This document shows positions 40,291 through 51,089 of a stretch of DNA of 64,000 nt, piece by piece; within the stretch, counting starts at the first letter, position 1, and every line of letters begins with the position of its first letter. The notes under the pieces were generated by a model, which did not search any database, was not told the origin of the DNA, and saw only the letters and a program-made list of their open reading frames with translations. Origin of the DNA: Viscum album (Eukaryota; Streptophyta; Magnoliopsida; Santalales; Viscaceae). The DNA lies in NCBI GenBank assembly GCA_963277665.1, contig OY728136.1, forward strand, positions 1,974,572,576 through 1,974,636,575. The letters run 5' to 3'. A program made the translations under genes and the position numbers.

Positions 40291-40800
40291 GATACTATAA
40301 AACTGATGAGTAATCAGTTTTATCCTCCAACATGTGATGAAAAGTTTCTCATCATAGTTTTCCCTATCACCTAAAAAAAACTTGATCCTTCTACATAGAT
40401 ACATCAAATTATTTACATAAAATAGTAGATTTGGGAATGAACAATGGATTTCCAATGAAGAACTAAGATGATATTTTAAGGCATAATCATGAATAAAAAT
40501 ATTTTGCTTATGAATATCTCAACTATTAGAGTTATATCAAACTATGGGAAGAATTTTGTGATCTTTAGGTCACCTATGATTAGGGTCTTCTTGTACAAGG
40601 GTTAAGCTAAGGGATTAATAAGATTCTATATGTATCAAACTAGAGAAGTGGAAAGAAATGAGTCACTTTCAAATGTGTCTAGAAGTATTAAAACTATGGT
40701 ATAAAAGAAACATATTGAAACTATAATCATGATGGGATCCTTAGGGTCATAGGTATCCACTCCCTACAGTTGTCCCCTCCCCCAACCACCAGCTCCCAAA
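40291..40800 (-). pseudogene. Element B protease region, decayed
   Basis: An open minus-strand frame (40231-40455, 74 codons) continues into the RT linker, so it should hold the C-terminal part of the protease and following spacer. The catalytic Asp-Thr/Ser-Gly motif is not visible to me. The part at 40740-40830 is G/C-rich and Pro-rich on the plus strand, Gly-rich on the minus strand, as in the gag-protease linker. Confidence 0.45.
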
Positions 40801-41885
40801 GCCTAGAGTGGACCACCTGGGGGTAGTGTTGGAAATAAGTCAAACAAATTACCATATCCTTCTTCTCCTCATACTAATCTACCACATAATCCACCCTATA
40901 GACCTTGATATGCCTTTCTCCATCCCTTTTTATGTGTTTTTTCAATTTTATTACTCTCACCTTTATATTGGGTAGAAAAATATCTAGAATGGGTTCCCTA
41001 AACATCGCATGTGAAGAACCATTTCTCTCTACTAACATGTTCCATTTTCTTGCCCGAAACTACCAATCCTCTATTTTTGCATCATCTCTTGAAGCATATA
41101 CCATGAATATATCCCTTTAACTACCATAAACTACATGATTTTGAGGTCACATCACTAGTGTGCCAACTTCCAACACCCATTGTTGGCGTATTCTCTACTA
41201 GAATGACATACGCTACTAATTCAAAATCAATCCATCTAATATAGGTTGTAATATAATGAGATATAATTGAAGCCCTAATATCCCAGTGATGGACCTACTC
41301 AAAGGTCAGAGCCCTAAATAAAAAATCTCATACTATATCAATGGAGAATTATGTGAGATCAATAAACCTTGTTGAATATTCCACCATGGTTATACTAACC
41401 TTATATAAATGAAAAATCTCATAGATGTGAATTAATGAAAATGTGTCTGAATAAAACTTTTCCCTGAAGTGGTGATCAATTTTTGACTAGGATAGATATG
41501 TATAATCATGTGACTAAGTCACTATTCTCCATCATCATACAATAGATCTTTGGAGAAGTATCACTGAAATAAATTCCATTTTATTTTCATTTTTCTTCAT
41601 AAGGATTAAAACACAGGTAACTAGACCCATAAAGTCCTCAGTTACGTATGTGTCTGGTTCGCACTAAATCATGTGAGGTCTTTTCCTCTGAATCTCATGT
41701 TATGCCCTCAACTTCTATTCATCCTCAATCAATTCATAGGATACTAACTGCTAATAAAAACATGGTTTCATAATCGGAAACAAATTAGAGGTACCACCTT
41801 ATATACATTCCCCTATACTAAATCCTCATCACTCAGTAGATCGTCCTTTGGATCATGTAGTGAAATACTAGATGATAGTCTTTGT
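40801..41885 (-). pseudogene. Element B gag fragment
   Basis: The minus strand reads FREKFYSDTFSLIHIYEI near 41424-41480 and SITMVEYSTRFIDLT at about 41354-41400. Together they form the core retrotransposon gag segment (F..KF...........L.QG.MTV.EY..RF..L). This stretch is open for about 40 codons, a surprise in so decayed an element. Surrounding frames are broken and no zinc knuckle was found toward 40800. The upstream end is cut by element F at 41886. Confidence 0.7.
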
Positions 41886-41890
41886 GAAGG
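41886..41890. repeat. Target-site duplication of element F, left
   Basis: GAAGG stands directly before the 5' LTR of element F and again directly after its 3' LTR at 52346-52350, as a 5-bp duplication made by integrase. Confidence 0.95.
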
Positions 41891-41971
41891 TGTAAGAACC
41901 CGAATCTTCGTTTCAGGTACGTTTTTCATTTTTCTGATGTTTATGAGAAAAGATGAATTTCTGGAAATTTT

Positions 41972-42155
41972 TGAAGTACACGCCGTGTACTTTATGAGTA
42001 CACGCCGTGTACACCCTTACCACGCCAGTCCGTGTGATGGCCATGTCTGGGCCACACACACGGTGTGTAGGGATGAAGTGGAGACCACTTAAAGCGGAGT
42101 ACGAAAAAATAGAGTACACTCCGTGTACTCAAGAAGTACACGCCATGTACTTTAG
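41972..42155. repeat. ACACGCCGTGT palindromes at start of F 5' LTR
   Basis: GTACACGCCGTGTAC occurs at 41976-41990 and again at 41998-42012. Variants follow: CACACACACGGTGTGTAG near 42055, GTACACTCCGTGTAC near 42115 and GTACACGCCATGTAC near 42136. Each is a near-perfect inverted repeat with a central CC or CG. Variants fit CG-to-TG or CA decay. Confidence 0.85.
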
Positions 42156-42870
42156 ATTTTTTTTTCGTTAAACGGATCGGGGTCACGCCTAATTGACAAA
42201 ATTGTCTTCTTCTAGGTCTCGTTCGATAGAGAGATGCCATACAACCACAGAACTTCTCCGAATCCTCGCACCTTCACCTATTATTCGAATCGACCGCTGT
42301 CGATTACGTTGGAACCATAGTGGTGATCCCTTTCTTCTCCCAGAGCCTTGTTTTCCAATTCCTCTTCTTTCTCATGTTATCTTCGGTTGAATGTTTTAGA
42401 AATTTTTTCAGATCATCAACGTTCTAAGGAGAATCAATCTTAGTGGCTCAATTATATTGATCTCCTAGCATCTAGGTAGGTGGTTTGTGCCTTACCTTTC
42501 AATGTCCTTGAGTTTTATGTGCAATTTCCACCAATATCCGTAAACGGGGTGTTGCATGTTTATCATTTTTTCCATGTGGTTATTCCTGCCTTTATTGCAT
42601 GCCTGTGTAGAGGTAAATTGATCATGTTTGTGGATAATTGATATTCTTGGATGTTTTTCCCATGCTTTGTTCTATTTTCAACCTTTGGGTCTTTGTTAGC
42701 CATGTGACCATTGGATGGAGTGATGATGATACATTCTTGTTTGTTGTAGACTATTTAGCCAAGTATCTATATAGGTGTAATTTGGTTAGCCATGTAGCTC
42801 TATAGGTGTACTTTGGCCTTATAGCATTATTAAGAACTGACTGGCATGGGGAAGTGAGAACCTGGTGCTA

Positions 42871-43420
42871 TAGACTGTAAGTGATAGATTGAGTGAGCTT
42901 CCTAGAGAGTCATTGACATTATAGGCTACAGGGGATAGATCGAGTGAGCTTCCCAGAGTGCCTTTGGACATTATAGTCTACAGGGGATAGAGTGAGTGAG
43001 CTTCCCAGAGTGTGTTGGATCTTACAGACCACCGGAGGGTATAACGAGTGAGCTTCCTCAGAGAGTCTTTACTTGGTGAATTGCTTTTAAACCTTTTTCC
43101 AGGCTAGAGAAGGAATTGAATGAGTGAGCTTCCTTAGAGAGTGTGTGGTAGACCTGAAACTATAAGAGGAATTGACCGTGTGAGTTTTCTCAGAGAGTTT
43201 CTAGTCCTTGGGGGCACGATGGTTAGACAATGTGATCTTCTTCAGAGAGTCCCTGACTACCCTAGACTATAAGGGGAATTGACCGAGTGAGCTTCCACAG
43301 AGAGTCTTATAAATTCGTATGACCAAACCAGAGGGGTTAGGCTGAGTACACTGCCCAGAGGGTTGTGGTACTTCTCAGTTAGGACCAGAGGGGATGGCTG
43401 TGAGTACATCGTAGAGGGTT
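42871..43420. repeat. Tandem repeats with GAGTGAGCTTCC in F 5' LTR
   Basis: About eight units of some 50 to 80 bases, each containing a GAGTGAGCTTCC.CAGAG core preceded by a purine-rich GGGGATAGACCG-like phrase and followed by AGTC. Spacing near the left is about 52 bases, longer to the right. The partner LTR carries the same block at 51090-51650. Confidence 0.85.
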
Positions 43421-44124
43421 TCCTATTAGTGGTTAGCTGTTTGCTTCACTTATTCTTGTTGTTCTGTGGACTAATTATTATTGTATATCTTCCTGTTACT
43501 GCCTGTTGTTTACTGTTACTGTTTACTACTTACTCTACTATTACCTGCCATATACTCACCGACTGTTAGGCATAGATCTTCAGGTGGTTGCCTACTGGGA
43601 TTTCGTCTCACACCCTATTTGGGCCATGCTTTTGGGCCCAAGCAGACTATGTTGTTGCATTTATAGACAAGGGAAAGTGCCCTTCAACTTCTGGTACTTG
43701 ATTGCTTAGAGCAGGAGAGCATGGGACCAAGATATGGATTGCGATGCTAAGGAGTTTATCTATTTACCTTTATTTTGTATGCTAGTTTCGCACTATTTTA
43801 TTTCTAGCATTGTGACTTGTTTGTAAGATTTCCTAGACATATGTATCATGCATCATTTCAGATATATATATATGTGTGTGCTCCATCTGTTTACTGCTTT
43901 AGTCTTCCGCTGTTTACTCATGTATGGATTGTTCTATTTTCGCTATTTCTTATTGTTTACTTCCACTGTGTACTCTTACAATGAGGGCATAGTTTCCCCA
44001 CATTCACACCCAAGGCCCTCGCTGCTAGTCGGCAGCCTCTGACGTTTGGGGAAATGGGCTTGAGGCCATGTGACCAACTAGGTACGGGGCGCCTCTAGGC
44101 GGCTTCCAGAACTGGGACGTTTTA

Positions 44125-44139
44125 AAGTGGGATCAAAGG
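44125..44139 (+). other. Primer-binding site of element F
   Basis: TGGGATCAAAGG at 44128-44139 resembles the initiator Met-tRNA complement TGGTATCAGAGC, with three differences. It lies three bases after the 5' LTR as expected. Confidence 0.6.
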
Positions 44140-44802
44140 AGTTCTTTTCTGTTGACTTACTATTTGGAGCCTTAGCTAGGGATAGGATGGATTCAGTACT
44201 TGGTGTTAGGTTGTGCTCTGGAGTTGCTAACCCGTGTACAGGGAAAATCCAATCTACCTCGCTTATTGCAGTTTTCTGGTTTTGTGATGTTACAGTTGAT
44301 ATGATTTCACCTAGAGTGATTCACATGACTTGTGTTGTTATTGTTGTTACTATTATGGTTCTATTTATGTCTCAACCCGATGATATGAGGGTATGCCATC
44401 TCATACATCATATAAGAACCTTTTATAAATCACATGCCATGCATTCTTGCCATGTCATCTAGGGAGCATTAGCGATTGTATGTTGTTGTGATAGACTTGT
44501 GTAGATTATGCATGCTGTTGTGATATATGCTTGATAGAATCCCTGCTATTTTTAGAGGACTGTTTTTATTTTACTTTCTTGGATGAACGTCAAATTTTGG
44601 TTCTTGAGGTGTTATGGGCCCTCTTGAATCGGAAATTGGTGGATCTCTGATCTGTTATTCCTTTTATATGATTTTATTGGATTCCAAGCCTTGATTCATA
44701 GGGATTATGGGCCCTCATGGATCAGAATTTGGCACCTTCATGTCTTGTTTCTGTATTTTCTAGACTCTGGTGTAGTTTTTGAGATACTGCCTGGAAAAAC
44801 CC
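44140..44802 (+). other. Leader of element F, first part
   Basis: No gag similarity. A 111-codon frame (44127-44462) starts in the primer site and has no domain; it is likely fortuitous, although it is the longest frame upstream of gag. Near 44630-44720 two phrases, GGGCCCTCTTGAATCGGAA and GGGCCCTCATGGATCAGAA, form a short direct repeat. Confidence 0.5.
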
Positions 44803-45340
44803 AGAATACACGATGTGTAATTTTTATATACATGCCGTGTAGTTTTTTTAAAACATGTCACTGACTATGTGAGCAGGAACAAGGTGTTGTGGAAAATCTT
44901 CTGGAACACACCATGTACGGTAGGTACACGCCGTGTAGTAGTGAGCTGTGTACCCGACCATGTCACTAACAACATGGGTCGGGGAAGCTCGAGTAGAACA
45001 CTCCATGTTTGGTAGGAAAACACCGTGTAGTTTTATTCCAGGTACCTGGCCATGTCATGAACAACACGGGTCGGTGTTATCTTCTATTATACACACCGTG
45101 TTTGTTCGGAACACGCTGTGTAAGGGGAAGCCGTGTAGCCGACCATATAAATAACAACACAGGTTTTCAAAACCTTCTTTAGTACACACCGTGTCCATGG
45201 GAAACACACCGTGTAGTCTATGTTTAAGTGGACCATGGGGGTTATCCGTGTAAGGATACTCAGGCAGGGGAGTAGAGTTCAAGTACACGCCGAGTGTGGG
45301 GACAACACGACGTGTAGTTTTTATACACACCGTGTAGTCG
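44803..45340. repeat. Palindrome array in the F leader, about 94-bp period
   Basis: About six units carry a pair of ACACGCCGTGT-like palindromes some 20 bases apart, at roughly 44806/44831, 44905/44925, 44998/45020, 45092/45110, 45183/45204 and 45283/45302/45324. Between pairs, most units have a second inverted repeat, GACCATGTCA...ACATGGGTC. The unit length is about 91 to 100 bases. This lies between the primer site and gag, where packaging or dimerisation signals of retroelement RNA lie. A function is not shown. Confidence 0.8.
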
Positions 45341-45447
45341 TGTTTGGTAAAACTTGAATGTTTCCTTCTCCTATTCCCATTTTTTACTCTTGTGTTCTCA
45401 GTATTTGATAATCCTGATCTAAGGTTTACTTTTGATCTTTCAGAGCT

Positions 45448-46700
45448 ATGCCTCTGAGACATCCTTCGGTTGTACATCAATTGCCAGACGGTTATCAGAC
45501 ACCAGATATGGCCAATCCGGATCCTCCTATAGATCCTCTTGCTATGCTAGTTTTGGCACCAGCAGTTATACCCGTCACAGGAGCCGATACGCAGTTCAGG
45601 GAGGACTTCCTGAGGATGATGCAGAATTTTCTAGGAGAACCGCCTCCTACCCCGTCGATGGCTGAATTTATGTGAGTCTTTCGGCAACATCATCCTCCTA
45701 CTTTCTTAGGGGATGGAGGACCCCAGGCTGCCGAGTCATGGTTAGAGGCCACACTGAATATCTTCGAGCATCTTGAGATATACCCAGAGAAGAGAGTAAA
45801 GATGGACACCTATATACTCCGAGACACCACCAAGAGGTGGTGGGAGGTGATCTCACAGTCATGGTGACAACAGAGTATGTCTTGGGATGAGTTTCAGGGC
45901 ACCTTCTACGACTAATTCTATCTGGAGACCCTGAGGGCCGATCGAGCCCGAGATTTTATGAGTCTGCAGTAGGGTACTCTTTCTGTTATGAAGTACTAGT
46001 CCCTCTTTACTGAACTGTAGCATTTCACACCGATCCCAGCAGGTGATGAGTTGTTCTTTTCTAGGAAGTTCGACGACGGAATCAGGCAGGAGATCTGTTC
46101 CTAGGTGAATATCTTCAGGTTGACTTCGATATCCTCTATCGTCAACCAGGCGCTTATCACTGAGTGTAATCTGAGGGATTCTGGAGCAGTGATCCAGGGC
46201 GGTTCGACATTCAGTGTTGGTGTTCCACCTACGGATAGTAGGAAGTTCCTTATAGAGACTTCTCAAAGAGATCAGGGTAGGCGGGATGTATCTTCTGGAA
46301 GCCAGGTTGTGAGCTACCAGTGCGGTAGGAGTGGGCATACTAGGACCCAGTGCCAGAGAGATCCTATAGAGTGCCGATCTTGCGGAAAGATGGGCCATCT
46401 TCAGCGCTTTTGTCAGATATTCTCACCTTCAGCTGGTGGTAGGTCTTCTTCTATGACACTGTGTTCTGGAGATGCTTCGCCAGTTTCTCACCAGTCTGGG
46501 AATTGGAGTTCTTCTGGCTGTTCGGGCTAAGGTGGAGGTCGCGGACGTGGTGGTCTGTCACCAAGTCATCCGCGACAGCAGATTGGATCAGCTCAGAGTG
46601 GTCAGCCAGGGGCGTAGGGCCGTGGTATAGGCAAGACTTTTTCCATGCAGCAGACCTACCAGGAGTAAGATCCCAACCCTTCTACAGTTCGAGGTACGAT
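45448..46700 (+). pseudogene. gag: Element F gag, with in-frame stops
   Basis: Translation from the ATG at 45448 gives MPLRHPSVVHQLPDGYQ, a Pro-rich N-terminus, then the retrotransposon gag core (HHPPTFLGDGGPQAAESW at about 45688-45741, TTKRWWEVIS near 45826-45858, SWDEFQGTFYD). Two CCHC zinc knuckles follow at 46315-46356 and 46372-46413; the first has Tyr (TAC, 46315) in place of the first Cys, the second (CRSCGKMGHLQRFC) is intact. Stops within the domain number about seven (the first at 45673), four of them TAG where Gln is usual. Gag forms the particle and binds element RNA. No frameshift separates it from pol. Confidence 0.93.
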
Positions 46701-47270
46701 CCTAGTAGCCTCAGTTTTATCTTCAACCCTTTTCGATACTAGTGCTTCACATATTTTAATCTCCATTACTGTTGTAGAGAGCCTTCGGCTATGTATCTTT
46801 TCGTCTGGCAACATGTTGACCCTTGAAATGCTGTTGGGAACAAGGACATCTAGCGTTCGTCAGTGTAGAGAGTGTCCTCTCGAGGTTGCAGTGTATCGTT
46901 TCTTATGAGATCTCTATGTCCTAGAGATGGAAGGTTATGATTTCATTATCAGGATGGACTAGTTGGTTCCCTTCCAGGCGGTCGTCGACTGTTATCACCG
47001 TAGGGTGAGTTTCATATCACCAGAGGGTTAATCCTTTCTTCATAGAGGCGAGTGGGATGTTCAGGCGAGTCGAGCAGGACTCGAGCATCATGAGCTAGGA
47101 GGAGTTACAACCCAGATGGCTAGTCTTTATCTGGATGACCAGGGGACTTCCCAGTTGGACTTTCCTCCAGTGGTGGATCGTTTCAGATAAATCTTCTTAG
47201 AAGACATTTCAGGTTTGCCTCTTGTGCATGAGGTAGACTTATTGATTGAGCTCGTGTCTAGAGCAACACC
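46701..47270 (+). pseudogene. pol: Element F protease region
   Basis: In the same frame as gag, LFDTSASHIFI (Asp-Thr-Ser at 46735-46743) is the active-site loop of the aspartic protease; Ser in third place instead of Gly is a variant. The protease cuts the polyprotein. Following sequence includes VDCYHRRVSF, ECPLEVAV and a linker to RT; a few stops occur. Confidence 0.85.
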
Positions 47271-48090
47271 GATGTCCATTCCTACCTATAGGATGGCTAT
47301 ACCTGAGCTGGAAGAGCTCAAGAATCAGTTAGAGGAGTTGTAGGAAAAGGGTTTCATCCAACCCTGTACTTCTCCATGGGGTTCGCCTATACTTTTTGCG
47401 AAGAAGGAAGACAATACCCTTAGGCTTTGCGTGGATTATCAGAAGTTGAACCAGTTGACGGTCAAGAACCGATATCCCTTGCTGAGGATCGATGATCTAT
47501 TCGATCATCTTCGAGGAGCCAGAGTGTTCTAAAAGATTTATTTGAGATCTGGATATCATCAGTTGTAGCTTAGACCATCAGATATACCTCTTATAGTCTT
47601 TAGGAGAAGGTATGGTCTATACGAGTATACAGTTATTCCGTTCGGTCTCACGAATGCGCCAGCAATTTTCATGGCACTGATGAACTGAGTGTTCCATCCA
47701 TACTTATATTCCTTTGTGGTGGTTTTTGTGTATGACATCTTGGTGCAATCTTACACTCAACACGACCATGTCACCCATCTTGAGATCATTCTGAGTACAC
47801 TGAGAGAGAATAAGTTATATGCTAAGATCTCAAAATGCCACTTTTGGACGGATCAAATTCACTTTCTGGGTCATGTTATCTCAGAGACAGGAGTATCAGT
47901 TAACCCAGAGAAAGTGAGAGCTGTAGTTTCTTGGGAGCAGCCGAAGAACGTCTTTTAGGTATGGAGTTTCCTAGGGCTGGTTGGATACTACCGGAGCTTC
48001 ATACATGACTTTTCACGCCTAGAAGCACCATTGAAAGGTCTGATCAAGAAGGGGGAAAAATTCTTATGGTCGGATTCTTGTGAGTCAGAC
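47271..48090 (+). pseudogene. pol: Element F reverse transcriptase, active site lost
   Basis: Clear RT order in one frame: [71 protein letters not shown], then the catalytic box and [32 protein letters not shown] connection. In motif A the codon at 47539-47541 is TAT (Tyr) in K-I-Y-L, where the family has Asp. In the YxDD box, codon 47731-47733 is TAT, giving FVYD. Two of three metal-binding Asp are therefore gone. Stops interrupt after LEEL, after HQL, after MN and after NVF. Confidence 0.95.
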
Positions 48091-48520
48091 TTTCAGGAGC
48101 TGAAGGGAAGGTTGACGTCAGCACCAATACTAGTATTTCCAGAGCCAGGAAAGAGCTATACTGTTTATTGTGGTGCTTCAAGTATTGGGATGGGTGCCGT
48201 GCTTATGCAGGGAGATGCAGTCATTGCGTTCGAGTCTTGGAAGTTGAGGCCACATGAGAGGAACTACCCGACGCACGATCTGGAGTTGGCAGCTGTTGTT
48301 CATGCCTTATGCCGTTGGAGAAAATACATTATGGGAGAGCACTTTTTGGTTTTCACCGACCTCAAGAGTCTCAATTATATCTTCACTCAGCATGATCTGA
48401 ATATGAAATAGTGCAGGTGGGTCGAGTATCTTCAGTCTTTCGAATTTGAGCTCGCCTATACACCGGGAAAGGGCAATGCAGTGGCTGATGCGTTGAGCAG
48501 GAGAACTCTGATTTAGGCAG
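48091..48520 (+). pseudogene. pol: Element F RNase H
   Basis: Same frame: [20 protein letters not shown], then [56 protein letters not shown] and [11 protein letters not shown]. RNase H removes RNA from the RNA-DNA hybrid. The first catalytic Asp is Gly (GGT at 48172-48174, Y-C-G-A-S). The Glu in HDLEL and the Asp in FTDLKSL remain. A TAG follows NMK, where Gln or Arg is usual, then RWVEYLQSFEFELAYTPGKG and VADALSR closing the domain. Confidence 0.93.
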
Positions 48521-49720
48521 TTTAGGAGGCCAGTAGTGAGTTCCAACTTATGTATATGTTCTCTGAGATGCACTTGGAGGTGCATGACAGACAGGGAAAG
48601 ACATTCCTTTCTTCTGTATCTGTTACCTCTACTCTTCTTGATCAGGTACGGATGAGGAAGCTATCAGGCTTAGAAGGCTTAGTCCTGCAGGAGAGTGTGT
48701 TAGGAGAGGACCTTCTTCCTGGATGGAAAATGGACGAGGATGAGATCTTGCATTTCTAGGGACATGTATGGGTTCCTGTAGATATACGTGAGGAGCTGTT
48801 GTGGGATTTTCATTCCTTAGTTTGGGCAATTCATCCAGGCGTCACCAAGATGTATCGGGATCTTCATCGCCAGTATTGGTGGCTAGGTATGAAGAGAGAT
48901 GTTGCTGGTTTTTTCATGTGATGTTCTACTTGTCAGTAGGTGAAAGCAAATCATCAGAGACTAGCAGGCCTATTACAGTAGTAACCCATTCTTGAGTGGA
49001 AGTGGATCGATGTCGCGATGGACTTCGTGATAGGGTTTCCAAGGTCGCCCCGAGGGAGTGATGCTGTTTGGGTTGTCGTTGACATGCTTATGAAGGTTGC
49101 TCACTTCTATCCGATTAAGGATACCTTCAATGTTGATGGGTTGGCACGGTTGTAAATCTGAGAGATTGTACTTCTACATGGAGTTCCACATTACATTGTT
49201 TCAGATAGGGATTCACACTTTACTTCTCGGTTCTGGCAGGGACTTCAGAAGGCCTTGGGGACGCAGGTGATTTTCAGTACAACATACCATCCCCAGACTG
49301 ATGTCCAATCCGAGGATACGATCTTGGTGCTAGAGTATATTCTCCGAGATTAAATTCTAGACATTGGTGGATCTTGGGTGAAGCATATCCCTCTTGTGGA
49401 GTTTGCCTACAACAACGGTTTTCAGGTGAATATTCAGATGGCACCTTACGAGGCTTTGTATAGTAGGCCATGCCGATCACCCTTATGCTGGCTGGAGGCA
49501 GGAGAGGTAGCTTTGATGGGACCTCGTCTTGTTCATGAGACCTCTGAGAAGATAGAGTTGATTCAGAAGAGGATGGATATAGTACAGTCTCGGTATAAGT
49601 CGTATGCTGATCAGAGGAGACAACCTCTGGAGTTAGAGGTCAGGGATCAGGTTTTCCTGCGTGTCGCACTGAGGTTGGGACACAAGAGGATTCAGAGATA
49701 GGGTAAGCTTTCACCACGGT
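48521..49720 (+). pseudogene. pol: Element F integrase
   Basis: Same frame: zinc-binding part with HSLVWAIHPGVTKMYRDLHR, WWLGMKRDVA, then CSTCQ; core with [39 protein letters not shown] (second catalytic Asp), [13 protein letters not shown] (catalytic Glu) at about 49279-49317, IPLVEFAYNNGF and MAPYEALYSRPCRSPLCW; then the C-terminal part LELEVRDQVFLRV. The D, D and E triad appears kept. Stops interrupt at about ten places, mostly TAG at expected Gln positions. The integrase would insert the cDNA. Confidence 0.95.
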
Positions 49721-50079
49721 ATGTCGGGCCATTTGAGGTGTTGGAGAGAGTTGGTCCGGTCACCTATCGGTTGCAGTTACCTCAGAGGTACCAGGCTATG
49801 CACGACATCTTCCACGTTTCTCAGCTTTGACGTTACTTTTCAGACCCATGTCATGTCTTCCAACCTGAGGAGGTTGAGATAGAAGTGGATGAATCGTTTG
49901 AGGAGCATCCTATCTGGATTGTTGAGCACAGTAAGAAGGTTCTACGAGGCCGGTCTGTTCCTCTGGTACGGGTTCTATGGCAGCACAGGCGAGTGCAGGA
50001 CGAGACTTGGGAGAGGAAGGCCGATGTGCAATCGTAGTGGATAAAGCTGTTTGGGGTTTCTTCTTCTACACCTCACTAG
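49700..50079 (+). pseudogene. pol: Element F integrase tail and chromodomain
   Basis: [20 protein letters not shown] and [20 protein letters not shown] form the integrase C-terminal module. After a stop, VDESFEEHPIWIVEH, LRGRSVPLVRVLWQHRR and QDETWE (49888-50019) form a chromodomain, as in Tekay-type chromoviruses, where it binds histone marks and steers insertion to heterochromatin. The frame runs to a TAG at 50077-50079, giving a gag-pol of about 1540 codons if the internal stops are ignored, a usual length. Confidence 0.9.
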
Positions 50080-50103
50080 GGAAATTAGGGGACAAATTTT
50101 ATT

Positions 50104-50112
50104 AAGGGGGGA
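50104..50112 (+). other. Polypurine tract of element F
   Basis: AAGGGGGGA lies four bases before the 3' LTR start and serves as plus-strand DNA primer in this family. Confidence 0.85.
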
Positions 50113-50195
50113 TGTTTGTAAGAACCCAGATCTTCGTTTTAGGTTTTTTTTTCCTTTTTTTGGAGTTTTTGATAAAATAGGAATTTCTGGAAATT

Positions 50196-50376
50196 TTTGA
50201 AGTAAACGCCATGTACTTTATGAGTACACACCGTGTACTCCCTCACCGTACCAGGTCATGTGCTGGCCGTGTCCGAGATATACATATGGTGTGTAGGGAT
50301 GAAGTGGAGGCCGCTTAAAGTAGAGTATAGAAAAATATAGTACACACAACGTACTCAATAATTACACATCGTTTAT
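50196..50376. repeat. ACACGCCGTGT palindromes at start of F 3' LTR
   Basis: GTAAACGCCATGTAC near 50201, GTACACACCGTGTAC near 50223, GTACACACAACGTAC near 50340 and a further degenerate copy correspond one for one with the motifs of the 5' LTR. Confidence 0.8.
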
Positions 50377-51089
50377 TTTCTTTTTTTTTTCATTAAATGG
50401 ACCGGGGTCGCGCCTAATTGACAAAATCGTCTTCTTCTAGGTCTCGTTCGACTGAGGGATACCGTACGACTGAAGAACTTCTCCGAATCCCCACACCATC
50501 ATCTGTTCTCCGAATCAACTGCTATCGATTGCGTTGGAACCGCAGCGGTGAGCCCTTCATTCTCCTAGAGCCTTGTTTTTCAATTACCCTTATTTCTCTA
50601 GTTATCGTTGGTTTAACTTTTTGGATGTTTTCTCAGATCTTAGACATTATAAGGATAATCAATATTCGTTGCTAAAGTTTATTGATCTCCTAGCATCTCG
50701 GTAGGTGGTTTGTGCCTTAACTTTCGGTGTCTTTGAGTTTTATGTGAAATTTATACCAATACCCGTAAACGGTGTATTGCATGTTTACCATTTTTCCCTT
50801 GTGGTTATTCCTACCTTGATTGCATGCTTTTGTAGAGGTAAATTGATCATGATTGTGGATTATTGATCTTCTTGGATGTTTTTCCCATGCTTTTTTCTAT
50901 TTACAACCTTCGGGTCTTTGTTAGCCTTGGGACCATTGGATGGAGTGATGATGATACATGCTTGTTTTCTGTAGACTGTTTAGCCACGTAGATATATAGG
51001 TTTACTTTGGTTATTCATGTAGCTCTATAGGTGTACTTTGGCCTTATAGAATTATTATTCACTGACTGGCATGGGGCTATGTGAACTCG

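Larger units (their letters stand above)
41891..44124 (+). repeat. Element F, 5' LTR
   Basis: Starts TGTAAGAACCC and aligns with 50117-52345 from end to end, by eye at about nine bases in ten. The 3' end, CGTTTTA, is decayed from the GTTACA of the partner. It holds palindromic motifs near its start and a GAGTGAGCTTCC tandem repeat in its middle. Confidence 0.93.

Noticed and set aside
44127..44462. 111-codon frame in the F leader as an extra protein
   Set aside because: It begins inside the primer site, has no domain, and the F leader is G+C-richer, where longer chance frames are expected.
45055..45480. 141-codon minus-strand frame
   Set aside because: It runs antisense through the leader palindrome array and the gag start; repeats explain its length.
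45859..46398. 179-codon minus-strand frame, the longest in the window
   Set aside because: It is a shadow of the gag frame: the coding strand there is read clearly as gag with zinc knuckles.
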